A DNA stretch of 64,000 bases from Pedosphaera sp. (GTDB lineage Bacteria; Verrucomicrobiota; Verrucomicrobiia; Limisphaerales; Pedosphaeraceae). The notes under the pieces were generated by a model, which saw nothing but the letters and a program-made list of their open reading frames with translations, did not search any database and was not told where the DNA came from. The DNA is taken from contig JAQGPC010000279.1 of NCBI GenBank assembly GCA_028293285.1, positions 23,200 to 87,199 of the forward strand, read 5' to 3'. Of this stretch, positions 1-8,843 are shown piece after piece (position 1 is the first letter of the stretch; each line of letters starts with the position of its first letter). Made by a program: the position numbers and the translations under genes.

Positions 1-6
1 GCGAAG

Positions 7-852
7 TTGAAAATAGCGCATTTGCCGGCCGGGGATTATCACATGAAAATGGAATCGAAATTTTCCACGAATCGCAATGGGAAGTGTTGGCTGGAGATTA
101 CCGGTCTGCCACAAACGAATGACTGTTTCTCGCCGCTGGCGGAACCGGCCACGATCATCATTCTCCACGGTTACACGCTCTGCAAGGAATCGATGCTGCC
201 TTGGGCTATCAATCTCGCGCAGTCGGGCTTTCGCGTGATCCTGGTGGACTTGCGGGGTCATGGGCAATCGACGGGCGCGGAAATTTCTTTCGGCAAACAT
301 GAGGTCGATGATTTGACGCAGTTGCTGGATTATCTGGTCGCGCAGCATTTGTGCGAGGGCAGGGTGGGAGTGTTGGGCATTTCGTATGGGGCGACGATGG
401 GGTTGCATTGGGCGGCGCACGATTCGCGCGTGAAAACGGTGGTGGCCATCGCTCCCTACAATCAACCGGATGAAGCGGTGGCGCGGTTCGTGAAGGAGAT
501 GAAAATACCGGTATCGCAAAAAACGGTGCGGAAAGGGCTGGTGCGGGCGGCGCAAAAGATGGACTTGCAGTGGAGTGATTGGTCGGGCGAAACGGCGATG
601 CGGCAGGTGAAGGTGCCGGTGCTGTTGATCGGCGGTGGGCTGGATACGATTAGCCGACCGGAGGACATCAAGCGGATGAAGGAGCTGGCGGTGGACGGTT
701 CAAAAACGATTGAGGTTCCCACGGTTGACCACATCGTGCTGGGGACCCGGTTTAATGAGTTGAGTGAACCGATCAAAGCGTGGTTTCAGGAACGATTGGT
801 GGGAGCGAATACTACCATCGCCCAAAAAACTGGAGAGGGGGTGGGGCGGTGA
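7..852 (+). CDS. alpha/beta hydrolase (possibly 5'-truncated by window edge)
   Basis: ORF; IIILHGYTL oxyanion region, GISYGA nucleophile elbow, C-terminal DHIVLG; frame open to window start, TTG or ATG(43) start. Confidence 0.85.
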   Translation: MKIAHLPAGDYHMKMESKFSTNRNGKCWLEITGLPQTNDCFSPLAEPATIIILHGYTLCKESMLPWAINLAQSGFRVILVDLRGHGQSTGAEISFGKHEVDDLTQLLDYLVAQHLCEGRVGVLGISYGATMGLHWAAHDSRVKTVVAIAPYNQPDEAVARFVKEMKIPVSQKTVRKGLVRAAQKMDLQWSDWSGETAMRQVKVPVLLIGGGLDTISRPEDIKRMKELAVDGSKTIEVPTVDHIVLGTRFNELSEPIKAWFQERLVGANTTIAQKTGEGVGR

Positions 853-918
853 GGATAGAGGATAGAATTTTGTCCAAAAGTTCTGGCCAGGCTAAATAAT
901 TGTGGCTTAAAGCCTCTC

Positions 919-2235
919 CTACAGTGTCGGTTCTTCGTGAGTCGGCTGATGTTGCTCGAAAAGTGTCAGGCGCTTTTGCATTTCTGCACGAGTTTTTTCG
1001 GTGATCCCCTCCATGCCCATGGCCTGTTTCTGATATTTAACGGCCTGTTCAAAATCACCCGCTTCCGCATAAGATGCCGCTAGTGTGCCCACGCAGTACC
1101 ACTTTTTCCATTCCGTCAGTTCACATGCTTTTTGCGCTGCTTCGACGGCCCCTTTGCCATTTCGAATGGAAGCTTCCTTGCATGTCGCAAACAACCAAGC
1201 GAGGGAATTGTAAGCCAAAGCATCCTTTGGATTCAGCGCGAGGCATTTTTTATGATCCTCAATGGCTTTAACAAACTCGCCTTGTTTGGAATAGGCAGAG
1301 GCTCTGGCGTGAAAGGCCAAACTGTTTGTGGAGTTGAGGCGAATCGCTTCGGTATGATCGCTGATCGCTTTTTCGAATTCTCCAATTTTGTAGTAGGCAT
1401 ATCCACGACCATCATACGTGATGGAATTGGTTTGGTTATACTTGATGGCTTGGTTGAAGTCTTTGATGCTCTGTTGGTACTCGCCCTTTCTAAAATGCAG
1501 GTAGCCTCGAAATCCATATGCCTGGTCATCTTCTGGCGCTAGGCGGATGGCTTCATCAAAATCTTTCAAGGCATCATCCAGTTGCCCTTTTTGTTCATAA
1601 GCTCGTCCACGGTTATAGTACGCCAGCGGATCTTCTGGTTTGAGTCGGATTGCTTCGTTGAAATCGCTAACTGCCTTTTCAAGTTGCTTTTGGATGGTAT
1701 AAATCCGCCCGCGGCCTTTGTAAGGTTTGTTGTCCTTCGGATTTAACTCAATGGCCAGCGTGAAATCGTCGATCGCTTTATCATAATTTTCCTTTTGTGC
1801 GTACGCGTTCCCGCGCAAAAGAAAGTTGCTGGCGTCTTTTGGATCGAGCTGGATGGCTTGGTTTACATCACGGATTTCATTTTCAAAATCCTGCTTATGG
1901 TCATAAACGAGAGCACGCGCGCGATATGAAATTGGATTCTTGGGATCTAGTTCGACGGCTCGGTTGAGGTCTGCCAGCGCATTTGTAAAATCGCGAGTCC
2001 TGACGTACACCGTCCCCCGGCTCGCATAGGCGTTGGTGTCCTTGGGATGCTTTTGGAGTAGTTCGGTCCAAAGAAGAATAGCGGACGGGTAATCATGCTT
2101 GTGCGTCGCCTCAACGGCTTTCGCGCGCAGCTCTTTTAGCTCATCACCTACCGCCACCCCGGTCAGGGCGATAGAGGCAAGAAACATTAGTGATAGTTTT
2201 AGAAACAAGTCCTCATGGGCTTTATTTCGTCTCAT
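919..2235 (-). CDS. tetratricopeptide repeat protein, secreted
   Basis: ORF with N-terminal signal-like segment and about 10 tandem 34-aa TPR units (AYxxRGxxYxxxxxxxxAxxDxxxAIxLxP). Confidence 0.93.
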   Translation of the reverse strand: MRRNKAHEDLFLKLSLMFLASIALTGVAVGDELKELRAKAVEATHKHDYPSAILLWTELLQKHPKDTNAYASRGTVYVRTRDFTNALADLNRAVELDPKNPISYRARALVYDHKQDFENEIRDVNQAIQLDPKDASNFLLRGNAYAQKENYDKAIDDFTLAIELNPKDNKPYKGRGRIYTIQKQLEKAVSDFNEAIRLKPEDPLAYYNRGRAYEQKGQLDDALKDFDEAIRLAPEDDQAYGFRGYLHFRKGEYQQSIKDFNQAIKYNQTNSITYDGRGYAYYKIGEFEKAISDHTEAIRLNSTNSLAFHARASAYSKQGEFVKAIEDHKKCLALNPKDALAYNSLAWLFATCKEASIRNGKGAVEAAQKACELTEWKKWYCVGTLAASYAEAGDFEQAVKYQKQAMGMEGITEKTRAEMQKRLTLFEQHQPTHEEPTL

Positions 2236-2543
2236 TATTGAAGGCGGGTTGGTTTAAAGTCCAGATTTCCAGGGGTACAATTGTTTCTTTGAAGTGAATT
2301 AGCATTAGTTGTTTATAATCAGGTAGTTAGGTTATTTTGAATCGCTTAAATCACGAAATACACGAAAAGGTTATTAGGATGATTTTTGCTGGGGTTATAA
2401 AAAGTTAGGCATTTAAGAAGTTGGTTCATAGTCAGAGGCTTTGCGGGGCGGGATAAATTAAAGCATTGGCAATTCGGCCTGAGGCGTGTTAGAAACACCG
2501 TCCGCTTTCAAAGAAGGCGGGTTAATTAACATCAGGATTTATT

Positions 2544-2699
2544 ATGTCACAGCATCGTAGTTTGCGCGCAGTGGCCACCATGGGTGGTAAACGGAACGTT
2601 CTCAAGCGCTTTGAGCGCATCGGCGTGCTCAAGAAGCGCGGCCAGTGGAAGGACGGAGATCGCATTACCGGCCTGCGCAAAACCAAGCCCGACGCGTAA
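2544..2699 (+). CDS. small basic protein, PVC-type (TIGR04137-like, from memory)
   Basis: Not in ORF track (<60 aa). ATG at 2544, TAA 2697-2699: MSQHRSLRAVATMGGKRNVLKRFERIGVLKKRGQWKDGDRITGLRKTKPDA. Confidence 0.85.
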   Translation: MSQHRSLRAVATMGGKRNVLKRFERIGVLKKRGQWKDGDRITGLRKTKPDA

Positions 2700-2807
2700 T
2701 TAAAATGTGGAATTCGGAACGCGGAGTGCAGATTGACCCAAGGATTGGGGATTCTTTGCATTTTTATTCCGCACTCCGTATTTCGCACTTCGCATTTGAG
2801 TGTTCGT

Positions 2808-3512
2808 TTGCAAAAATTTTTGGCGGAAGCCGGTGTGGCCTCACGGCGCGCCGGTGAGAAGGTCATTTTGGAAGGCCGCGTAGCGGTCAATGGCAAGACG
2901 GTGCGCGAGTTGGGCAGCAAGGTTGACCCGGTGCATGATCGGGTGACAGTGGACGGCGCGCCAGTGCGGCAAAAGCGGAAGTTGTATGTCGCCCTCAATA
3001 AGCCGCGCGGATATATCTGTTCCCGGCAGGACGATCAAAAGCGCCGGGCCATTGGCGAATTGTTGCCGAAGGAATGGAACAATCTTTACACCGTCGGCCG
3101 TCTGGATTATGACAGCGAAGGTCTGATTTTCATGACCAACGACGGTGAGTTCAGCCTGCACCTGACTCATCCGCGTTATGGGATTCGCAAGAAGTACCTG
3201 GTGACGGTGGAAGGTCGCGTGGAGCCGGAAATGTTGAGAGATTTTACCCGCGGCATCGAGCATGAAGGTGAGAAATTGAAGGCTGAGAAGGCCCGGGTGT
3301 TATCGACCAACAACTCCAAGAGCCTCGTGGAATTGGAATTGGCCGAAGGCAAGAATCGCGAAGTGCGCCGGTTGTTTGAATCGAAGGGCCTGGTGGTTTC
3401 GCAATTGGTGCGGACGCAGATTGGTAAAATAAAATTAGGTGAATTACGCAGTGGCAAATGGCGAACATTGACAGAAGCCGAGATTAAATCTCTACTGTCC
3501 CCAACTTTATGA
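2808..3512 (+). CDS. rluB: RluB/RsuA-family pseudouridine synthase
   Basis: S4 domain (LQKFLAEAGVASRRAGEKVILEGRVAVNG) plus GRLDYDSEGL catalytic motif; start uncertain (track ORF 2733..3512). Confidence 0.88.
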   Translation: MQKFLAEAGVASRRAGEKVILEGRVAVNGKTVRELGSKVDPVHDRVTVDGAPVRQKRKLYVALNKPRGYICSRQDDQKRRAIGELLPKEWNNLYTVGRLDYDSEGLIFMTNDGEFSLHLTHPRYGIRKKYLVTVEGRVEPEMLRDFTRGIEHEGEKLKAEKARVLSTNNSKSLVELELAEGKNREVRRLFESKGLVVSQLVRTQIGKIKLGELRSGKWRTLTEAEIKSLLSPTL

Positions 3513-4708
3513 AAAAGAAATTTGGATTGCTGCTGGCAGGAATGCTGGCAACCAGTGTAATAGCGCAAACCGGAACCACGCCGCCACCGTTGCCTGCGCC
3601 CGGTGCGCCACCCACACCGGAAGCACCGGTATCAGCACCAGTGCCCGTCCCTCCAGCGCCATTGCCACCAGCGGATACTTCTGTCCTCCCGCCAGCCACT
3701 ACGAACAAACCTGCTGCCAAGCCGACCAAGAAAACGACGAAGAAAACGGACAAGGCAGCCGCCAAGAAAGCCGCTGCCGACAAGAAGAGCAAAACTTCTG
3801 CCAAGGCAGATACCAAGAAGACCGAAGCCAAGCCTGCGGCTCCGCTCGCTTTGAATCAGCCAGCCGTCGCAAAACAGGACCATGTCAATGTGCGTGGTCA
3901 GGCTAATATTAACAGTGAAGTCGTTGCCCATTTGAAAAAAGGCGAAGCGGTTACTGTGTTGGAAGAGGTCACGAAAAAGGCCAAGACGGATGAGCCTTCC
4001 CAATGGGCCAAGATTGCGATGCCTGCCGGTACACACGTGTGGGTGAATAGTGCATTTGTCGAGAACAACGCGGTCAAATCCACAAAGCTCAACGTGCGAA
4101 GCGGCGCTGGCGAAAATTACAGCGTGGTTGGATTGTTGCACAAGGGCGATGCCATCAAGGCAATTGGCACCAAGGGTGATTGGACCGAAATCGAAGCGCC
4201 CGCTGGCGCGTATGCTTTCGTGGCGGCACATTTGCTCGAGCCAGCGCCTGCAGGCCAGCCGGTTCAAATCGCAGCGACGACTCCGCCTCCTGCACCAGCT
4301 CCGGTGACGCCTACACCCGCGCCTGTGGAAAGCACTCCTCCAATTGCGCCGCCAACGACTGAAGCACCTGTTGCACCGCCAACAGTTCCTGCGCCGACTG
4401 AACTGCCGATTGTCAGTGCGCCGAATTCGGCTCCTTTATTGCCGCCTGTCGAGCAACCTCCAGTGAAGCGCACCGTGGACCGTGAAGGTCTCGTGACCGG
4501 CACAGTGAGCATTCAGGCACCTTCCTATTATCAACTCAAGAGTTTGGATAATGGCAACGTCATTGATTATCTCCACTCGGATTCGACCAGCCTGGTTTTG
4601 AAAAAGTATAAGGGTAAAAAAGTGCTGGTTTCAGGCGAAGAAGGCCTGGATGAGCGCTGGCCCAATACTCCGGTGCTGACCATTCAAAAGATTCAGATCG
4701 TAGAGTAA
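3509..4708 (+). CDS. SH3-domain protein with Lys/Ala- and Pro-rich linkers, secreted
   Basis: Signal peptide; two bacterial SH3 repeats (HVNVRGQANINSEVVAHLKKGEAV; KLNVRSGAGENYSVVGLLHKGDAI); ATGA overlap with upstream stop. Confidence 0.85.
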   Translation: MKKKFGLLLAGMLATSVIAQTGTTPPPLPAPGAPPTPEAPVSAPVPVPPAPLPPADTSVLPPATTNKPAAKPTKKTTKKTDKAAAKKAAADKKSKTSAKADTKKTEAKPAAPLALNQPAVAKQDHVNVRGQANINSEVVAHLKKGEAVTVLEEVTKKAKTDEPSQWAKIAMPAGTHVWVNSAFVENNAVKSTKLNVRSGAGENYSVVGLLHKGDAIKAIGTKGDWTEIEAPAGAYAFVAAHLLEPAPAGQPVQIAATTPPPAPAPVTPTPAPVESTPPIAPPTTEAPVAPPTVPAPTELPIVSAPNSAPLLPPVEQPPVKRTVDREGLVTGTVSIQAPSYYQLKSLDNGNVIDYLHSDSTSLVLKKYKGKKVLVSGEEGLDERWPNTPVLTIQKIQIVE

Positions 4709-5607
4709 TGCCTGTTGCGAACCTCATCGATGGGCGGGCCATCGCAAGCCAGATTCAGAGCGAAACCGCCCAGCGAGTTGCCGCCTTGAAGGCGCGAGGT
4801 GTGCAGCCCGGCTTGGTCTTCGTGCGCGTGGGCGAAGACCCGGCTTCCAAAGTTTATGTGGGGATGAAGGAGAAAGTTTCCGTACAGTTGGGCATTTTTT
4901 CCGAGACCCGCGTTTTACCACAGACTACCACGGAAGCAGAACTCCTCGCACTCCTCGCACAGCTAAATGCGGACGCGCGCGTCCACGGAATTCTGGTGCA
5001 AGCTCCGCTTCCCAAGCATATCCGTGAAACGGTGGTATATTCCACGGTGTTGCCGCAAAAAGATGTGGATGGTTTTCATCCTGAGAACGTCGGCAAATTA
5101 ATGCTGGGCGATCCAAGTGGCTTTTGGCCCTGCACACCGGCGGGAGTTTTGGAATTGCTCGTGCGCTCGCAGGTGAAAATTGAAGGAGCCGAAGCGGTGA
5201 TTTTGGGGCGGGGCAATATTGTGGGAAAACCGATGGCAGCCATCCTCTGCCAAAAGTCTAAACATGCCAATGCCACGGTGACGATTTGCCACTCGCAAAC
5301 GCAGGACATTAAAGCGCACTGCCGCCGGGCGGATATTTTAATTGCCGCCATGGGTTCGCCAAAATTTGTGACGGCGGACATGGTCAAACCGGGAGCAACG
5401 GTCATTGACGTGGGTGTTAATCGGGTAAGTGATCCAACGGCCAAAGGCGGTTCACGATTGGTGGGCGATGTGGATTTTGATGCCGTGCAACCTATCGCCG
5501 GAAGGATTACTCCCAACCCCGGCGGCGTAGGGCCAATGACGATTGCCCTGCTGATGCAGAATACCGTGCGCGCAGCGGAACTGGCTGCGGAGAGCACGAA
5601 GAGTTGA
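4708..5607 (+). CDS. folD: bifunctional methylenetetrahydrofolate dehydrogenase/cyclohydrolase
   Basis: VGEDPASKVYVGMKEK, GILVQAPLPKH, DVDGFHPENVG, PCTPAGV, GRGNIVGKPMA, PGGVGPMT. Confidence 0.97.
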   Translation: MPVANLIDGRAIASQIQSETAQRVAALKARGVQPGLVFVRVGEDPASKVYVGMKEKVSVQLGIFSETRVLPQTTTEAELLALLAQLNADARVHGILVQAPLPKHIRETVVYSTVLPQKDVDGFHPENVGKLMLGDPSGFWPCTPAGVLELLVRSQVKIEGAEAVILGRGNIVGKPMAAILCQKSKHANATVTICHSQTQDIKAHCRRADILIAAMGSPKFVTADMVKPGATVIDVGVNRVSDPTAKGGSRLVGDVDFDAVQPIAGRITPNPGGVGPMTIALLMQNTVRAAELAAESTKS

Positions 5608-5640
5608 TTTTAATACAGCCAATTTAATTTAAACAAAACT

Positions 5641-6075
5641 ATGCAAGCCGCACGAATTTTACCTGATCTGCAATGCTCGCTTCTGTGTGAAGAAATTCGC
5701 CAGGAAGCTAATGGCAACTTCTTCATCATTGGAGTCATCAATTATATCCGCGTGCCCCAAGTACCGGTGACCGCCTTCAAATTGAGCGTGTTCAATCGTT
5801 GGACCGCCGGAGTGGGGCAGTTCACTGAGAACGTGCGATTGGTTGCCCCGGACCAAACCACACTGTTGCGCAAGAGCGAGATGAAATTCGAGTTGAAGGA
5901 TGCCGCGCTGCATTCCACCAACGTGACTGTCTTTGGCCAGGTGGAATTTAAAGTCCCGGGAAATTATTATGTGGAAGTCCTGGTGGATGATGTCATGAAG
6001 TTGAGGTATCCCGTTCCACTGATTGTTGCCCCGGCGCCCAATCAGAATCCGCAAACGCCGCAGGCACCAGCTTAA
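5641..6075 (+). CDS. conserved hypothetical protein (DUF6941-like)
   Basis: ORF 144 aa; MQAARILPDLQCSLLCEEIRQEANGNFFIIGVINYI. Confidence 0.7.
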   Translation: MQAARILPDLQCSLLCEEIRQEANGNFFIIGVINYIRVPQVPVTAFKLSVFNRWTAGVGQFTENVRLVAPDQTTLLRKSEMKFELKDAALHSTNVTVFGQVEFKVPGNYYVEVLVDDVMKLRYPVPLIVAPAPNQNPQTPQAPA

Positions 6076-6165
6076 GTTGGCTCGAAAGAATCTGGCATTG
6101 CCATACCCAAGCCTGTAGGATAAGCGACCGTGAAGCGCATTCATTCGTGGTGCGTCTCATTATCG

Positions 6166-7044
6166 ATGAGTAGTAATACGGTCCATACCTGGCCAACAGC
6201 CTGGGAACCGCTGACCCCGCGCGGCGTGGCTACTTTTGCGCGGGCAACCCTTGGCCGATTGTGGCTGGTGCAGCTCCTCGTGGCGATATTGGCTGGCGCG
6301 TCAGTCGTTTGGTTTTTGCATCACGCCTGGTTCCCCGTAGTGAGGGAAGCGATTCAACAGTTGCCAGCGGAAGGAGAAATTCGAAATCAACAACTCCAAT
6401 CGCCTGCCGGCTTGCCAATGCAACTAGCCGAAAACCGCTTTTTAGGAATTGCCATTGATTTGGAGCATGGCGGTCAGATCAGTCGCGAGTCTCAGTTGCA
6501 GGTTGAATTCGGCCTGGAGGATGTGCGGATATTTGGATTGCTGGGATATACCGCAATCAAATACAAACCCGGTTGGAAAGTGGCTTTTAATCGCAAGGAC
6601 TTGGAACCATGGTGGGGAGCCTGGGAACCGGCCATTCTCGTCGGAGCAGGTCTGGCAACTATTGTGGGGCTGCTGGTGAGTTGGACACTGCTGGCCACCC
6701 TTTATTTTGTGCCAGTGCGAGTTGTCGGCTTCTTTCAAAATCGTGATTTAAAATTGTGGCAAAGCTGGAAGCTTGCAGGTGCCGCGTTAATGCCGGGAGC
6801 GCTGTTTTTGACTTTTGCCATTGTCGGTTACAGCCTGTCATGGGTGGACCTCATTCGTTTAAGCGTCTTGTTTGGAATCCATTTTTTAGTCGGTTTGGTT
6901 TATCTCTGGATCAGCCCCATGTTTCTACCGCGCATTGCTGTGGTTTCGGCGACCAGGCCCAACCCTTTTTTAGACGAGCAAAATCCGGAAAAGGACGGTG
7001 TCCAGACTAATCCATTTTCAAAATCAGATGGTCTAAAAAAGTAG
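6166..7044 (+). CDS. hypothetical multi-pass membrane protein
   Basis: ORF (track 6130..7044), several hydrophobic segments; ATG at 6166 preferred. Confidence 0.65.
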   Translation: MSSNTVHTWPTAWEPLTPRGVATFARATLGRLWLVQLLVAILAGASVVWFLHHAWFPVVREAIQQLPAEGEIRNQQLQSPAGLPMQLAENRFLGIAIDLEHGGQISRESQLQVEFGLEDVRIFGLLGYTAIKYKPGWKVAFNRKDLEPWWGAWEPAILVGAGLATIVGLLVSWTLLATLYFVPVRVVGFFQNRDLKLWQSWKLAGAALMPGALFLTFAIVGYSLSWVDLIRLSVLFGIHFLVGLVYLWISPMFLPRIAVVSATRPNPFLDEQNPEKDGVQTNPFSKSDGLKK

Positions 7045-7207
7045 GCGCTCTCACCCCGGCCGGAACAAGGCGGAGAAAAACCTGTTGCCTGAAACTACCG
7101 GGACAATTCGGGGTTTAATAGAGAAGATACGGGCTGATGACAGGGCTTTGCTCTTGTGTGGACAACACGTCATTGCTTGTTGAAAGCGATTCGTTTAATT
7201 TCGACTC

Positions 7208-8005
7208 ATGACTTGTTTTCGCTTGGCGCGCGGATGCGCCATAAGCCTTGCGCTCTGCCTGCTGGCAGGCGGCTGTTTGCCTTCCGCAGACAGCCCGGTA
7301 AATGAGCAAAAAGAGCCGCATTTCCTGAATGGAAAAAGCAAGGTAACTTCCATGGATTACCAGGGAGCTATGGATTCATTTGAAAAGGCGTTGGAAGTTA
7401 ATCCGCGTAACGCTTCGGCTCATTTTGAGTTGGCGTGGCTTTCAGAATATAAAGTGCCCGATCCGGCAGTGGCCATTTATCATTATCAATGTTTTTTGAA
7501 ATTGCAGCCCAATTCCGATAATGCGGACAAGGCTAGGGAACACATCGGCATTTGCAAGCAACAATTGGCGGCCAGCGTATCCGCCATTGGTCTTTTGCCT
7601 TCCACGGCGCAACGGGATTTGGAGAAAGTCCTGCTCGAAAACAAAGATCTGAAAGCCCGTCTGGTCCAGTGGGAAGCTTATTACACCAGCCATCGACAGA
7701 CACCCAGTAACGCGCCTGCTGCCAATCCCACACCGGCACAACCTCGGGAGGTTGCTGCTGTTGTTCGGCAAACGCCTGAGCCAGTTCCTTTGCAAACGAC
7801 TCGCGCGGCTTCGGAAAAGGCAGCAACAACTTCACGGTCAATGGCAACGGTGGCAACTAAAACGCATACTGTTAAAACAGGTGAATCATTTTATGCCATT
7901 GCCAAACGATACAGCATTTCAACAGGCGCATTACAGTCGGCAAATCCCCAAGTGAGACCAACCCGCATTCAACCGGGTCAGACTTTGACTATACCCGCGC
8001 CTTGA
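7208..8005 (+). CDS. TPR- and LysM-domain lipoprotein
   Basis: Lipobox LAGGC; TPR segment; C-terminal LysM HTVKTGESFYAIAKRYSISTGALQSANPQVRPTRIQPGQTLTIP. Confidence 0.88.
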   Translation: MTCFRLARGCAISLALCLLAGGCLPSADSPVNEQKEPHFLNGKSKVTSMDYQGAMDSFEKALEVNPRNASAHFELAWLSEYKVPDPAVAIYHYQCFLKLQPNSDNADKAREHIGICKQQLAASVSAIGLLPSTAQRDLEKVLLENKDLKARLVQWEAYYTSHRQTPSNAPAANPTPAQPREVAAVVRQTPEPVPLQTTRAASEKAATTSRSMATVATKTHTVKTGESFYAIAKRYSISTGALQSANPQVRPTRIQPGQTLTIPAP

Positions 8006-8016
8006 TTCGTAACGCC

Positions 8017-8832
8017 ATGTTCTCACGCATAGCATTCCTGGTGATAGCCATTTTTTGGGTGACCATGAATGTTTTGCTTTGGCGCTCCGAATATGGAGGT
8101 GGAAACCGTTTTGGCAGCGTGGTGCCGCTTGAGGTGGTGTGGCAGAAAATCCTCACGGCACCGGACAATTCATCGATGGAAATCACGCACCGAGGCGAAA
8201 AAATCGGCTATTGCCGATGGTCGGCCACCGTGCAGGAGCCAGTTGCGCCAAAGACTGACACCGACGAACCGCCTCCGGAAGGAATGGTGGAAATCCTTTC
8301 CGGTTATCGGATTGATTTTGAAGGAAATATTGGCTTGAGCGATTTTGCCAATCGCCTCCGGTTTGATTCCAACATCAAATTAACCACCAATCATGTCTGG
8401 AAGGAATTTAGTCTGCGGTTGAATTTGCGTCCCAGCTCGTGGGAAATACGCTCTCAGGCTTCAGAACAAGCCATTCACTTCAAGTCGGAAGATGACGAGG
8501 GGAAGAAGGAGAAGGTGCTTAAGTTTGCTGATTTGCAGAATCCGGAGTTGTTGGCCCGTGAGTTTGATCTGCCTTTACCGGTGCAACTTTTAGGCAGCTT
8601 TGGTCTGACGGGCAATGCCAAAAACACGGCTCCGCTTTCTCTGGGCCTGGCATGGGAGGCGCGTAATGATTGGATTACTATTGGACATACCTCGGTGCGG
8701 GCCTACCGGTTAAAAGCCAAAGTGCTTGATCGCTTTCCCATTGTCATCATGGTCAGTCGTGTGGGAGAGATCTTGCGCGTTGAACTGCCGGATGATTGGG
8801 TGTTGGTGAATGATCAGTTGACGACGCTATAA
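8017..8832 (+). CDS. hypothetical membrane-anchored protein
   Basis: ORF (track 8002..8832), N-terminal TM; 4-nt overlap with preceding ORF if TTG start at 8002 is used. Confidence 0.6.
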   Translation: MFSRIAFLVIAIFWVTMNVLLWRSEYGGGNRFGSVVPLEVVWQKILTAPDNSSMEITHRGEKIGYCRWSATVQEPVAPKTDTDEPPPEGMVEILSGYRIDFEGNIGLSDFANRLRFDSNIKLTTNHVWKEFSLRLNLRPSSWEIRSQASEQAIHFKSEDDEGKKEKVLKFADLQNPELLAREFDLPLPVQLLGSFGLTGNAKNTAPLSLGLAWEARNDWITIGHTSVRAYRLKAKVLDRFPIVIMVSRVGEILRVELPDDWVLVNDQLTTL

Positions 8833-8843
8833 TCCTTTCCACC

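Noticed and set aside
919-2235. About 102-nt periodicity that could look like a tandem DNA repeat array
   Set aside because: Explained by the 34-aa TPR units of the encoded protein.
2351-2366. AATCACGAAATACACGAAA short direct repeat in the gap upstream of the small basic protein gene
   Set aside because: Too short and only one copy noticed; possibly a common AT-rich intergenic motif.
3632-4267. 211-aa minus-strand ORF inside the SH3 protein gene
   Set aside because: Arises from repetitive Pro/Lys/Ala codons of the sense gene; low-complexity R/W-rich product.
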